Shown here piece after piece: positions 10,451-21,680 of a DNA stretch of 64,000 nt; within the stretch, counting starts at the first letter, position 1; each line of letters opens with the position of its first letter. Position numbers and translations under genes: made by a program. The DNA comes from Dryomyza anilis (Eukaryota; Arthropoda; Insecta; Diptera; Dryomyzidae): NCBI GenBank assembly GCA_951804985.1, contig OX638133.1:53994122-54058121 (forward strand), given 5' to 3'. The notes beneath the pieces were generated by a model. The model did not search any database. It was not told where the DNA came from and worked only from the letters and a program-made list of their open reading frames with translations.

Positions 10451-10939
10451 GTATTGTGTGTTTTTTCTTTTCTCTCGATATCTTAAAAAAGTATTTTCGA
10501 ATATTTGAATGCATTTGAAAAATATATCCTCTTTTTTAAATTTTTTTATTAGGTTGTTTTCTTGTCTGTATGTTCGGTACAAATTTTGTAATTGATTTAA
10601 AACTACCTTCGCGATGAACTACAGATTTGGGATTTTAAATATTTCCTCGAACTGGATAACAATGCAATATTATAGTTGCCATCTGGTTCATCATGAACTC
10701 CATCGCCATGGTTCCATATTAAAAGCACTTTGAAACATGAATATTTTTCACTTTATTAGGCCTTTCGAATTTTGTCAGACGAAAATCAAAGTGACACAAA
10801 AAAATATGAAATAAAAAATATTTTTTAATATAAAACGTTTTTAAGGTTATTTAAGTAAATGAAACGTAGGGCTGTGTTGGATCCTTAAAGTTCACATTAA
10901 TAACGTTTTATATTAAAAAAAAAATATTGTGAAATATTT
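10451..10939. other. AT-rich spacer between LTR fragment and repeat R copy 1
   Basis: No gene seen. In gypsy element D the same order (LTR, short spacer, repeat R) occurs at 58.73-59.03 kb, so this is probably diverged gypsy 3' sequence. Confidence 0.35.
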
Positions 10940-11441
10940 GTTAATACTTATAATGATAATATAATCAATTCAATATTTGTAATACTATGATAAGTATATA
11001 GATATATATGTATTCAGCCTTCGTGTGTTTATTGGTATTTTAAAATGAATAAAGTGATTTTATACTTTATTCAAAGAGGTGGGACGGACTTGCCTTGTTC
11101 ATCTTCAATGGTTCATTGTATGTGGTGCGTTGGATATGTTGGGCTTCGAGGGTTCTTGTTGAATTCGCGAATTATGCTATCTTTAATGGACGTCGTCATG
11201 TTGATACGTTGGACTCTTAAGTCGTTCAAGAGAGCTTTGGTCCCGCTGACTACGTTGAGGATCTGTTCGAGATGAGTGTACTTTTCTGCGATCTTGTCAA
11301 AAAATTTTAAACAACTGGGTTCTCTTGTTGCTTTATGTAGGTTATTATAGATTTTTGAACTGTTGATGTCAGGGAACATCGTGGTTTGATATTGCATCGC
11401 TTCTTCTTTTGTGTTATGTTGAAAACATAATAATTTGAATT

Positions 11442-11505
<64 letters not shown>

Positions 11506-12060
11506 GGTACACATTGAATCATGTCATCTGCTTCTTCTTATCTGCCTCTTGTATTTGCCAATTTTCTGAACAGTAATGTATTGTTAAAAATAAATCATTG
11601 CAATCTACTTGTATTTAGTATAACTACTAATGCATACTGCTATGTTTTTTAAATATGCTGCTAGTCTGCTTCATTGTCTTAATTTTTTTAATTCTTCATT
11701 TAAATCTGCCGTACCTCTGCTTCATAACTTCTTCTTGTTGATAACAGCAAGATCTCCTTCAACATATCCCCATTAAAGTCCCAAGACCCCTTCATAATAG
11801 TTTTTGTGCACTCAGATATTAGAAATTTTTATGAATCTTTTACAAACAATAATTTTATTTTCTTTAAATTATTCCAAATATGTGGTTTTTAGTATAATAT
11901 ATAATGGTTCATGTGTATTAAAACATTTTTTTTTAATATTTGAAATATGTTTTGCATATTATGTACTTAGACCAATGGCTAAGATCTTCGTCTTATATGC
12001 GGAGGGTTGAGACTCAATCCCCCTTCAATGCGCAAAATTTAAAAAAAAAATATATATAAT
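10940..12060 (-). repeat. Repeat R, copy 1 (probable 3' region of the gypsy family)
   Basis: Shares long blocks with copies at 22.64-26.40, 35.37-36.67 and 59.03-60.25 kb: GACTTGCCTTGTTCATCTTC (11093), GACGTCGTCATG, CGTTCAAGAGAGCTTTGGTC, AAAGTCCCAAGACCCC (11775), TTTTGTGCACTC and CAATGGCTAAG (11972). The minus strand has a 133-codon frame (FFDKIAEKYTHLEQIL and so on) whose pieces recur in the other copies; I do not recognise the protein. A (TA)n run splits this copy. R follows a gypsy LTR at 58.7 kb and probably here too, so it is inferred to be gypsy 3' sequence. Confidence 0.6.
11443..11502. repeat. (TA)n microsatellite
   Basis: About 30 TA dinucleotides. The YIYIYI peptide on the minus strand is only this repeat translated. 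Confidence 0.95.
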
Positions 12061-12073
12061 TTTTTATAAATAT

Positions 12074-12580
12074 TGTTACGAAAATTCAGTATACGGAAAA
12101 CTATTCTATAAGTTCGTATCTATGGATTGTGTACAAAACAAAAACACTTATGTTTGGTTTAAATTACAACAAATAATTTTATTAATTCACATTAACTAAC
12201 AGCCTTACTTATTATAATTCTAACAACTGCGCAAGAGCACATTTTAACTTGACACTGTTCTCACTCGACACGTACTCGACCACTTTCCAATTTCTACTGA
12301 AGTGCTGTGCCTCAGACGCGGCGCCCTTATATACTGCATGCATCAGTTCGACACGTTCCGACATGTTTCGAGAACGTTCTACACGTTTCTTGAATGACGC
12401 ATGCTATTGGCATTTCATTTGCACTTATGTGTTTCTAATGCGCTGATCTTCTATCTCTTTCTGGCACATTGCCTCAGTGCGCTGAATGATCTTCGGTCTC
12501 TTTCAACACGTAGCTTAGTGCGCTGATTTGTCTTGCGTCTCATTTACTCTTGCACAGTGAAGCAAATTACCTCTTTCTTA
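12074..12580 (-). mobile_element. Solo LTR of the M-family LTR element
   Basis: Reverse complement of the LTR at 51749-52277. The inverted end TGTTACGAAAATTCAG (12074) is the complement of the CTGAATTTTCGTAACA end at 52262-52277. Inner matches include GACACGTTCCGACATG, GAATGACGCATG, CATTTGCACTTATGTG, CAGTGCGCTGAATGATCTTC and CTTGCGTCTCAT. The start-side end (near 12580) is eroded. No internal M sequence flanks it, so it is a solo or truncated LTR. Confidence 0.85.
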
Positions 12581-12606
12581 GACTGATTCAAAATCCTAAA
12601 ATGTTA

Positions 12607-12672
12607 AAATGTTTTGCTCCGCATCGACTCTCTTTCACTATGTTTTGCTCCGCATCGACTCTCTTTCACTAG
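12607..12672. repeat. Two-copy 33-bp tandem duplication
   Basis: The unit beginning ATGTTTTGCTCCGCATCGAC and ending CTCTCTTTCACT is present twice in tandem, apparently without a mismatch, just beyond the eroded end of the solo LTR. Confidence 0.85.
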
Positions 12673-13479
12673 GACCTCTAAAACTAAAAACAAGCCTTTA
12701 AAATCCAAAAAAAGGTGATACTGTGATGTTGCGCAAAGAGCTTAAAGGACATTTTTGAACTTTTAACGTCTATTTTCAATTAAATTATTATTGCTTCAAG
12801 TATAAAATATATCATTATATTTTTTCTTTACTTAACTTTAAATCATTTACTAAAATTATGGTTTTTCACTTTTTAGTTAACTGTTAAAGTTTTATGACTT
12901 TCCAAACGCTTAAAATATTGACTTTTTTACCATAGCAAATTATATTGTCAACATTTTTCTAATTTTATTCTAACGAGTTTTGAATAATATTTTTGTATTA
13001 TTGCACACACAATTATCTTTAAAATAATATATCACTCTTATATTTGCAGATATCGTATTATTAGTAAGTAGTAAAAGTATGCGCACTTTACCTAAAAGCC
13101 ATATATTTTGATTGAAATCAAAAAATACAATTATATAAAGGGTTAATTTTTGGGTATATCTCTGATAATATCCACGACAGGACTTAGATGATTATTCAAG
13201 AACGTAGCTAATAAAGTCTACTTTTAGAAACCGTGGTTCAATAAGAGTATTGATTTATGGCAATAAGAGTATTGATATTCATTATTTATGGCTTACTAAT
13301 ATCTTAAAATCGGCGGCGCCTCATTTTCGTCAACATAGTTGCTGGTCTGCTTTATATTTTATATTTTTTTATTATTAAGCTATTTTTATTAATTGGAATA
13401 TTATTAAGTTATAACAACAATGTCGAATGTATTAAATGCCGTATAATGGGATTCGAAGAAGAACTACTACTTTTTACAA

Positions 13480-14200
13480 AATAGTAGTAGGCCACATGCA
13501 ACACCGCCACCCTGATCGATTGGACTTCGAAAATTGCAAAGGACCGAACAGCTGACATGTTCGAATTGGCAAAGCGAGGTTTCATTCAAACGAGGACAGC
13601 AGCAATCGTGCAGTTCGTTGGTGGTCGCGGATCACAACAGTCGCAGTAGTTGCAAGTGGCAGCTCACCTCTGGTCGCAGATCAAGGTAGTTGGCAGTGAT
13701 CGCTGATCAGGGTAAGTCGCAACGAATGGGTAGTTGACTCTGACCGCTGGTCAAGACACCCCATTGCAGATAGGCAGAGAGTAGGCTGTGACTGTGGCCG
13801 CGGGTCAAGACACACTACTGCAGGAGAGGCAGGCAGAGAGTAGGCCGTGACTGTGACCGCTGGTCAAGACACCCTACTGCAGGAGAGGCAGACGAGTGGA
13901 GTTAAACCATAGGAGAGCCGTCGCAGAGTTGTGAGTATACGGATTTTTTGCAGTCTGGCCACGGATTACGGCCTCTACCCGTATCCCACTGCACGACGGG
14001 AGAGCGACGAATAGTGTAAAAAGTGAATTTAATTTTGTTACAAATATATTTTCTAAGTAAATCTAACTTTGTTATTAAATAATAAAACTGTGAATTTAAA
14101 AATTTAATAAAAGTTGTGTTACTCTGCAAAATATAAATTTTTGCAACGAACCCTGGACACGACGAGTGATACCTCGGCATCGGCCAAAGAGGTTCGTTAC
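13480..14200. other. GC-richer segment with ~58-62 bp tandem repeats; possible LTR or leader
   Basis: Composition differs sharply from the flanks. Between about 13735 and 13890 a unit with GTGACTGTGACCGCTGGTC, AAGACACCCTACTGCAGG and AGGCAGAGAGTAGGC is repeated about 2.5 times, with a shorter related CGCTGATC/CGCGGATC series upstream (13626-13720). AATAAA occurs at 14081, followed by an AT-rich tail, then TTGCAACGAACC and GGTTCGTTAC in inverted orientation at 14145-14202. That would fit an LTR or leader of an unidentified retroelement, but no coding part or second copy was seen. Confidence 0.35.
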
Positions 14201-14581
14201 AAGTTTCACGAAAATTTAATTTTGAATTGTAATATCTCTTCAACTATTAATGTTAGCTGATTGATTTTTTTTTTTGTTTGGTAAATATTTGTATACACGT
14301 TAATCTGTGTAAGGAAAACTTAAGGATATACTTATTGCTCATACAATTTTTGAAAAAACATTTTTATCACTTTTGTTACTACTTATTATGAACTATAATT
14401 GTGGACAAATTATTTAAAACTTTTTAAAGTTATTTTAGTGAAAAAACTTAATAGTTTAAGCAACTTATTATTAAAAAAAATCAAAAACCCAAGAAATTAT
14501 TAAACCGTGATATTTTATAAAATCTGCCAACAACTTTTCATTTACTTGATATATTTTCTTAAATATTTGGGGTATGCATTA

Positions 14582-15620
14582 GGCCGGGTATGCATTTGAA
14601 AGTCAGTCCCTAAAATGAAAGCTTACCTTGTAAAAGTGTCAGAAATATATTTTTTGTTATTTTTTTACGACCCCGCCAAAAACCGCCAACATTTTTTCGT
14701 CTATCTTCTTTATTTGATGTCCGATCATCCAGTTTTATACATCGTTGGAAAGATCTTGATGTTTGTTTTTTCAGACTTTTACACCCCTAAATGCATTTTT
14801 AATTATCATATAATTATAATTCTCGAAAAAATATAAAACTTCACCTTAAAAGTATTTAGTTTGTTTCATAAACAAAAAAGTTACAGCTAACTCTTTTTTA
14901 AGTGAAAACATTATTTAAAAACAATATATTTTAAAAAATATTTGAAAGTTCACCCCTAAAATAAAAGCTTACATTGAGAAGTGGTAAAAACAAGAAAAGA
15001 TTTTTTTTTAAATCCGCCAAAAACCGCCAAAATCGTTTTTTCGTCATAGCTTTTTTATTTGATGTCCGATCACCGCCGAGACCTTCCCGAGACCTTTTTT
15101 TGTCATATTATTAATGGTCTCGTAAAATGATGAAACTTTACCTTTGAAAATGTTTAGATTGTTTCATAAACAAAAAAGTTACAGATATAGTGTTTAAGTG
15201 AAAACGATTTAGGCGATTTTTAAAGGATTAAAAAAAAAATTTGTTGGTTTCGACTTTTTCTCGATGTAAGTTTGAAGCTTAAAACAGAACTTTAAATAAA
15301 AATAAAATTATATATATTATTTTTCAATAACGTCTTAACCTAAAAACGGTTTATTGTAATTTTGGATTTTTGGAGATCTTTGGTAGAAGTCTATAAAAAG
15401 TGATGTCACTCATCGAAGTTGACCTCGGAAGTTAATTCAATTTATAGGACAAATGTGTTAAACGATGAAACATTTTCAACGGTATATAATACATCATGAT
15501 CAGACATCAAATAACAAAGCTATAATGAAAAACGGTTTTGTTATGTTTGTTTACGAGATAATCTTTCATTTTAGGGGCGGACTTACAATAATTTTTTTTT
15601 GTATGGAGACCGACCCGGCC
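14582..15620. mobile_element. 1-kb MITE with GGCCGGGT ends and TA duplication
   Basis: Ends GGCCGGGTATGC (14582) and the complement ACCCGGCC (15613-15620) are flanked by TA on both sides (14580-14581, 15621-15622). The TIR homology continues inward with CCCCTAAAATGAAAG-like sequence. Inside is a direct duplication: the blocks at ~14614-14730 and ~14957-15077 share AAAAGCTTAC, CGCCAAAAACCGCCAA and TTTATTTGATGTCCGATCA. There is no transposase. A TA duplication fits Tc1/mariner-type mobilisation (inference). Confidence 0.75.
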
Positions 15621-15937
15621 TAGTGTGAATTAACTTTTGGGTTGAGAATTTTTTAGGCTAGGACTGCTGAATTTTATTATGTACTATTAATACGATATCT
15701 AAAAACATAAGTGAGACATATCATTTTAAAGATAATTGTACGTGCAATTACATACACTTTCTAACTCGTTAGAATAAAATTAGAAAAATGTTGACAGTTA
15801 AAATATCTATAATAAAAAATAGACAACATTTCATGTGTTTGGCAAGCCATGAAACTTTAACGATTTATTAAAAATTGCTAATTTTAAAAATCATAATTTA
15901 AGTAAATGATTAAAAGTTAAGTACAAAAGAAATTGTA

Positions 15938-16215
15938 GCCGCGGTAGCTCAGTGGTTAGTGCGTTAGACTGTGAGCCGAAAGGTCCCCGGTTCAAGCCTG
16001 GACTGGGCTAACAACATCTTTTCATAGAAATATTTTTCTATCTCTCGGCAGTAAATGGCAAAATTACGAGAGTAAAACTTTGCCTATGAAAAGCTCTCAC
16101 CCGCCGTTCGGATTCGGCAATAAACTGACTACTACACCACTTTGACTACAAATATAACACGCACAGCGCAAAATGGTCAGAGAGCTCGGCCTAAGTTCTT
16201 ATAGGATTGTAGTGC
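15938..16215 (+). mobile_element. tRNA-derived SINE, full-length-like copy 1
   Basis: The head is tRNA-like: GCCGCGGTAGCTCAGTGG has a pol III A box (TAGCTCAGTGG), and GGTTCAAGCC at about 15990-15999 is a B box. A ~200-bp body unrelated to tRNA follows (TTTTCATAGAAA, GCCTATGAAAAGCTCTCACC, GATTCGGCAATAAACT, AGAGCTCGGCC). The tail is CCAAACTATTATTA. Copies at 31742 and 58241 share head, body and tail. It is dead as a tRNA gene because the acceptor stem has no partner. Confidence 0.85.
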
Positions 16216-16489
16216 CAAACTATTATTAAAATCGGGGTGTAAAAAAGTAATAAGTTAAATCGTTATCTGAGAATTTGTTAAATGCATACGCCATTGAGTC
16301 GGTTTCGAGAAAGCAATAAAGAAGATTTACTGCGATGCGAATAATATGATGGCCGTTTGTATTTTCCTTATAAATGTTTTTTGAATTTGTTCTAAAATGT
16401 TAAATTTTTCTTTAAAACCTAGTAAGTTTATAAATGTGCTCATTACATTTTTTTTAGTAGTTTCATTAAAAGAAGCAAACATCGTAAAA
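16216..16489. other. Unassigned AT-rich spacer
   Basis: No repeat or gene recognised between the SINE tail and the CATCGATGTTT cluster. Confidence 0.4.
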
Positions 16490-16576
16490 CATCGAGTTTT
16501 TTTCCGATGTTTTTTGACATCGATGTTTATTTTTGAAACATCGATGTTTTTCTGGTGATGTTGCAATCCTACTTGT
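16488..16576. mobile_element. Orphan end of a hAT-like element with CATCGATGTTT repeats
   Basis: Four CATCGA/CGATGTTTTT words are packed into about 80 bp and end with GATGTTGCAATCCTACTTG. This arrangement of clustered subterminal repeats next to a TTGCAATCCTA terminus resembles other hAT ends. No opposite end or target duplication was located, so the call is tentative. Confidence 0.35.
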
Positions 16577-18400
16577 AATAAATTATTGTCAATATGTCTG
16601 AATCAAAAAACATAAATTGGGAACACCTCGAAAAAACTGAGTTAAACACAAAAAATAAATATTGAAAGCGGGCAAAAAAATAGGGTCACATTAACAATAA
16701 TTAAAAATTTATATATTTTTAAAGAAAAATAATTTGAAAGTAAGAATTTTATAATCTCCATAAATAAATTAAAATTAAATTTTAAAAATAAAATATTATA
16801 CTTTAGAAATGTGGGTCGGACAAAGCATTGCTCAGATGTCAAAGGTTCTGTCATTAAATTGTTAAAAAATGAAGGTCAAAGCCAAATCAACCAAATCTAT
16901 TTGGATGATCACATTACATATCACACAATGCATTTCTGGTTCCAAAACCAAATTTTTTAAAAGTTAGACCATAGAAAACTTTCATGAAGGTGGATAATTA
17001 CATAAACTTTCTATTCGTGTATGTAAATATCTTGTTTTAATGTAATTAAAAGGAAATACGAAATCACCATACATGTATTACTACGTTCAAACATTTTAAT
17101 ATTGTCCAGCAGAATCGGTGAAATTTGCCATAAATATGTTACAATACCAATATAAAATTTCAATTGCATTTGAGTCAGTGTTGCCGTTCACCAAGAATGA
17201 TCCAACAGGAAATCTCCGGTTGGAGCAACCAAAGTAATAGGAGATTTGTATTTTTTTTTTAAATATAATATTAAATAACTTCTCTTAAAGTTTATTTATT
17301 TATTAAAAAAAAAAAAACAAAAATAATATTTAGAGAATGTCACTAAGAAAATTTAAAAAATACAACAATTAATTGTCAAATTAAACTTTATTTCAAGGTT
17401 AGATTTTTTGCATTTTAATTGGGCTATTTTATTAAAATTTCACTGCTAAAATTCACTTTTCACTATTGTCATAAACTGCGGTGTTCTTCTGGAGCCCATA
17501 GATTGCTTGAAAATTGCCAAAATGTTGAAATTTATTTATTTTAAAATTTTAAGTTTATTTTTTTTAATGAGTTTGTAAACAAAGCATTGATGTTTTGTTT
17601 TAAATTTTTCGTAAACAAATGTTGAATCTTTCTATCAGTTTTCAAAAATAAGTAAATAGCGCCAGAATGTGCAAGATGGCTTAATTTGTATATACTTCAA
17701 CCATGGCTACACCTACGAGTTATATACATTTTAAGTTATATAATAATAAAAAAATAATAATTATGAAAGATAAACTTTGATTGTGCAAAAGTTACCGCCT
17801 TTTTCCAATTTTTTCTAAAATGCGCCCCAAAAATTTATTTTGCGCCCTTTTTTATATTTTCTCATCAAATACAGTGAATAATGAATTATACGCAACTGTA
17901 CTTCTTTAAACCAACTTTTTTTTTCTTTAAATCAACCGATTTATTTACTTACAAAACAAAAATATAGGGTGCGGTCGGATCTGTGGTACCCTAGAAAAAT
18001 CGATATCCGGTGTACCTACATATTAGGTACTCAAATGAAAGGTAACAATGCCACATTTGTAATTATATGGTTATTTTTATGATCTTATAACCATAGCGAT
18101 TAGTATTTGTAATTATGTAAAAAATAAAATTAAAATGAAATGCTGATTGTTGAGAAAAATATTTCATTATTTATCAAAATGACGAAGAAAATTTTGAAAT
18201 GAATAGGTAACGTGAAACGCTTTTTGAAAATTTTCTAGAAGTGGCCCAACAGTTAATTATAATAATTCGTTGGGAAGATATATCGAAAAAGCGGCGCAGG
18301 CGAAATTTTTTTATAAAATATAATTTTTTTTTTTTTTAAACATAAATACAAAAGTGTATAATAGACTTCAGATTAAATTTCTTTTCGTTTGGGTACCCAC
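16577..18400. other. Unassigned AT-rich repeat debris
   Basis: No coding region is supported. A CAGTGTTGCCGTTCACC word near 17176 resembles a hAT terminus, but no partner was found. The 70-codon minus-strand ORF at 16642-16854 is of AT-rich composition only. Confidence 0.35.
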
Positions 18401-19259
18401 ACTTGTATCTATATATTATTCGTGTATAAAATGAACTCAGTTGTTAAAACTAAAAAGGGTACTGACGTTACTTTGGTTATCGAATCATGAACATAATAAC
18501 ATACTAATCGTGAGATCAATATCTTTCATTTCAGTACCTACATGTTCATATAGGTATGTGTATAAGGTTTCGATTTATCGATTTAGCCATGTCCGTCTGT
18601 CTGTCCGCCCGTCTGTGTACACGATAACTTGAGCAATATTGCCTAGAATGCGATGATATTTCGTTTCAAAACTTTTTGCCAAAAGTTAGTTTTTTCAATG
18701 TGAATGATCCAAATTAGTCAACGGACACGCCCACCTCCCATACAAGTCACTTTTATATAACTCTTTACGAAGCAATAACTCGAAAAGTATTTAAGATATA
18801 CTTATAAAATTTAAAACGTATTGTTAGAATTCACCTAAAAATATGTGATCCAAAAATGTGCGTGATACGCCCACATTTTATTTTTTATTACTTTTCGCTT
18901 TTCCATAGTGGACATTTTATTCGCAAATTAGTGAAAACAAAATTATCAAATATTAGCCTTAAATCTCTACATATGTTTTAAAAGTGGGCGTGATTCGCCC
19001 ACATTTATATTTCTACATGTTTCATTTATATTTCTACAAGTTTCAATTTTTTTTTTATTTTCACTTTTACACCAATTTTTTAAATTAATTGGATATAGTC
19101 GTCAGAAATTTGGTATGTAGATAATATTCTGAGTGTAAGAATGTTCAGCATAATTAAGAACTTCAAAGGTAGGTATACAATTAAAATACCAACATTAATA
19201 TTCACACCAAAGGTGTAGGGTATTCCATAGTCGGGCTCGACCGACTATAAAAGTCCGTC

Positions 19260-20215
19260 CCATGTGACCGAAATTACCCATGTGACCTAACTTTCCCAAC
19301 TCGTTAATTATGAAAGTACACTAACACATCTAAAACTATGAATTGTCGAACTTTTATCAAACTACAACGAAGATATACAAAATATATGTATATTTTTTAA
19401 AAACTATGGCGCATTAGTATAGACAATTTAAAGTCAAATTTAAATTCAAAATCATCTATTTGACAATTTATTCTATACAAAAATTCTAAAAAAGTCGAAT
19501 TTTTTAAAGTCGAATTATTAAAGTTGTCTATGTTTATGCGCCTATAATGTTTAAATTCAATTTAATATTGATACCACGAGACAAAATTTATGTAATTTTT
19601 CAGGAATATTTCCGGCCAACACACAGATAAATGGAATATTTTGGGAAGTGTATAGCAGTTTGTAAAATTTTGTGGTTTTTTAATGACAGATTCATGGCAT
19701 ATTTTGGAATCGGGCAGTTCGGGCAGATAGCTTGTGATACAAACTCGGCCTATCTCTTTTTAAAATATGTCGAAAAAATGTTTCTAAACTGTCTCGACCC
19801 TGCCTAGAATTTTTGTCTTGGGACATTTTGATATAGATCTCAAAATATTTAAAACTCGAATTGTGTATTCTTCAGAATCTTTGTCAAAATATAATGGCGC
19901 ATATTCGTATACAATTTAAAGTCAACTTTAAAATAAAAGTTAACCGCTATTTTGGACAATTTTAACAAAGATTAAAATGTCAAAAAGTTTTTTTTTAAGT
20001 CGCAAAATTTAAAAAAAGCGAACAATTAAAAATGTATTTTACAGAATATTAGTAATCTGGAGATAGTTAGTAATTTTCACACAAAGGCGCAATGTAGGAA
20101 GCTCAGAAAAAATTAAATTATCAAAACAAACACAAAATGAAAATGACGCATATTTACTCTGTAAATGAATTGTTTGAATTGTTTTTTTTTTTTTTTTAAT
20201 TTGGCGCCTTTTTCT
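19260..20215. other. AT-rich spacer between inverted repeats
   Basis: No gene. Two degenerate copies of a GTCAAATTTAAA/GTCGAATT-rich stretch occur (about 19423-19530 and 19915-20010), each next to ATGGCGCAT(A/T)(T/A)(G/C)GTATA. This suggests a local duplication about 500 bp apart. Confidence 0.35.
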
Positions 20216-20369
20216 ATATTTTGCGATCTTTTTAAAAGCCGCAAACATTCTGCATTTTTGGCGCTTTTTCCATTTTGTGTTTATTTTTTGAATATTTAGT
20301 GCGTTTCTCTGTAGTTTCCGGTATTTTAAAAAGCCCTAAAAATTCTGAATATTAAGCGCATTTGCAATT

Positions 20370-21225
20370 TTATGCTTTTTTTAATATTTTTCGCCATTTT
20401 CTATATTTTGCGCCCTTCTGTAGAGGCGCCAAAATTTTGTAAATTAGACGCATTTGTAATTTTATGCTTTTTTGAACATTTTGCGCCTTTCTCTATATTT
20501 TTGCGCCCTTCTATAGTGGCGCAAAAATTTTGTAAATTAGGCGCATTTGCAATTTGACGCTTTTTTGAACATTTTGCGCCTTTCTCTACATTTTGCGCCC
20601 TTCTGTAGAGGCACCAAAATTTTGTAAATTAGGCGAATTTATAATTTTATGCTTTTTTGAACATTTTGCGTCTTTTTCTATATTTTGCGCCCTTCTGTAG
20701 AGGCGCCAAAATTTTGTAAATTTAACGCATTTGCAATTTTATGCTTTTTTGAACATTTTGCGTCTTTCTCTACATTTTGCGCCTTTCTATAGAGGTGCAA
20801 AAATTTTGTGAATTAGGCGCCTTTGTAATTTTATGCTTTTTTGAACATTTTGCGCCTTTTTATATATTTGGCGCCCTTCTGTAGAGGTGAAAATTTTGCA
20901 ATTTTATGATTTTTAGCAAATTTTGCGCCATTATCTATATTTTGCGCCCTTCAATAAAGGCGAAAAATTTTGTAAATAAGGCGCATTTGCAATTTTATGC
21001 TTTTTTGAACATTTTGCGCCTTTCTCTACATTTTGCGCCTTTCTATAGAAGTGCAAAAATTTTGTAAATTAGGCGCATTTGTAATTTTATGCTTTTTTGA
21101 ACATTTCGCGCCTTTTTCTATATTTTGCGCCCTTCTGTAGAGGTGAAAAATTTGCAATTTTATGATTTTTAGCAAATTTTGCGCCATTCTCTATATTTTG
21201 CGCCCTTCAATAGAGGCGAATGATA
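20370..21225. repeat. ~92-bp satellite array with shortened 74-bp variants
   Basis: Units start GCGCCCTTCTGTAGAGGCG and contain AAAATTTTGTAAATTAGGCG, TTTTATGCTTTTTTGAACAT and TTTGCGCCTTTCTCTA. About ten units are visible, most ~91-92 bp. Two at about 20870 and 21127 are ~74-bp variants with TTTTATGATTTTTAGCAAAT. The blocks starting at ~20778 and ~21035 repeat the same long-short-long series, giving a higher-order period of 257 bp. More diverged GCGCC-rich units extend leftward to about 20215. Confidence 0.85.
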
Positions 21226-21680
21226 AATAAAAATAGAAATTTTCAAGGAATCTTGCAAACATTTTATTTTTTAAATTTGTTTTATTTTTATTTTGATTGT
21301 TTTTTGAGTTGCCAAATACACAAATTATCAAAAAACCGTAAACATGTGTATTGAAAATTGTCTTTGCTAAATACAAATACATTGATTGGAAACATTGAGA
21401 GACTACGCAACGGTGGACGAAAGTGGCGTAAAGCTCGACGAACCAATACGTAATATATACAGCATACAATTTTATTACGTATGTGAGTGAAAACCTGAAT
21501 AAATCTTCCGATCATGAAATTATACAGCATTAGGCTGACAGTCAACGAACTCAGTCTTTGTTTTTATTTTTAATTTTTTAAATACAAATTTTTTGACATC
21601 AAAAATAACCAGTTGGGAAGATTAGATCACATGAAAAATTTTAAAGTAGGTGTTATTATGATAGTTAGGATTATCAAAAT
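21226..21680. other. Unassigned spacer after the satellite
   Basis: Overlapping minus-strand ORFs (85 and 92 codons) cover this stretch but show no motif, and neither is supported as a gene. Confidence 0.3.

Larger units (their letters stand above)
12824..15925. mobile_element. Wide inverted-repeat element enclosing a GC-richer block and a MITE
   Basis: Arm 12824-13075 is the reverse complement of 15676-15925. Paired blocks include TACTTAACTTTWAATCATTTAC, TGTCAACATTTTTCTAATTT, TATTCTAACGAGTT, CAATTATCTTTAAAAT and AGATATCGTATTA. Arms are ~250 bp and mostly collinear. The 2.6 kb between them holds an unidentified GC-richer block (13.48-14.20 kb) and a 1-kb TA-flanked MITE. No transposase was found. 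It could be one foldback element or two inverted copies of a shorter repeat. Confidence 0.6.

Noticed and set aside
11113..11514. 133-codon minus-strand ORF beginning with an IYIYIY tract
   Set aside because: The first part is (TA)n translated. The rest recurs only in pieces in other R copies and gave no recognised protein, so it was kept as a repeat and not called as a gene.
11968..12035. tRNA-like segment (CCAATGGCTAAG...GGTTGAGACTCAATCC)
   Set aside because: It has a B-box-like end and recurs at 36592, but I could not form a D arm and acceptor stem. It is part of repeat R.
13902..14243. 113-codon minus-strand ORF over the GC-richer block
   Set aside because: No motif, and the tandem-repeat and composition features explain the openness of the frame.
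15938..16010. tRNA gene (also 31742, 58170-58240)
   Set aside because: A and B boxes are present, but the 3' acceptor strand does not pair, the anticodon stem is imperfect, and the sequence continues into a shared SINE body.
20370..21225. CRISPR-like array
   Set aside because: The satellite units are contiguous and vary throughout, with no constant-repeat/unique-spacer pattern, in a eukaryotic context.
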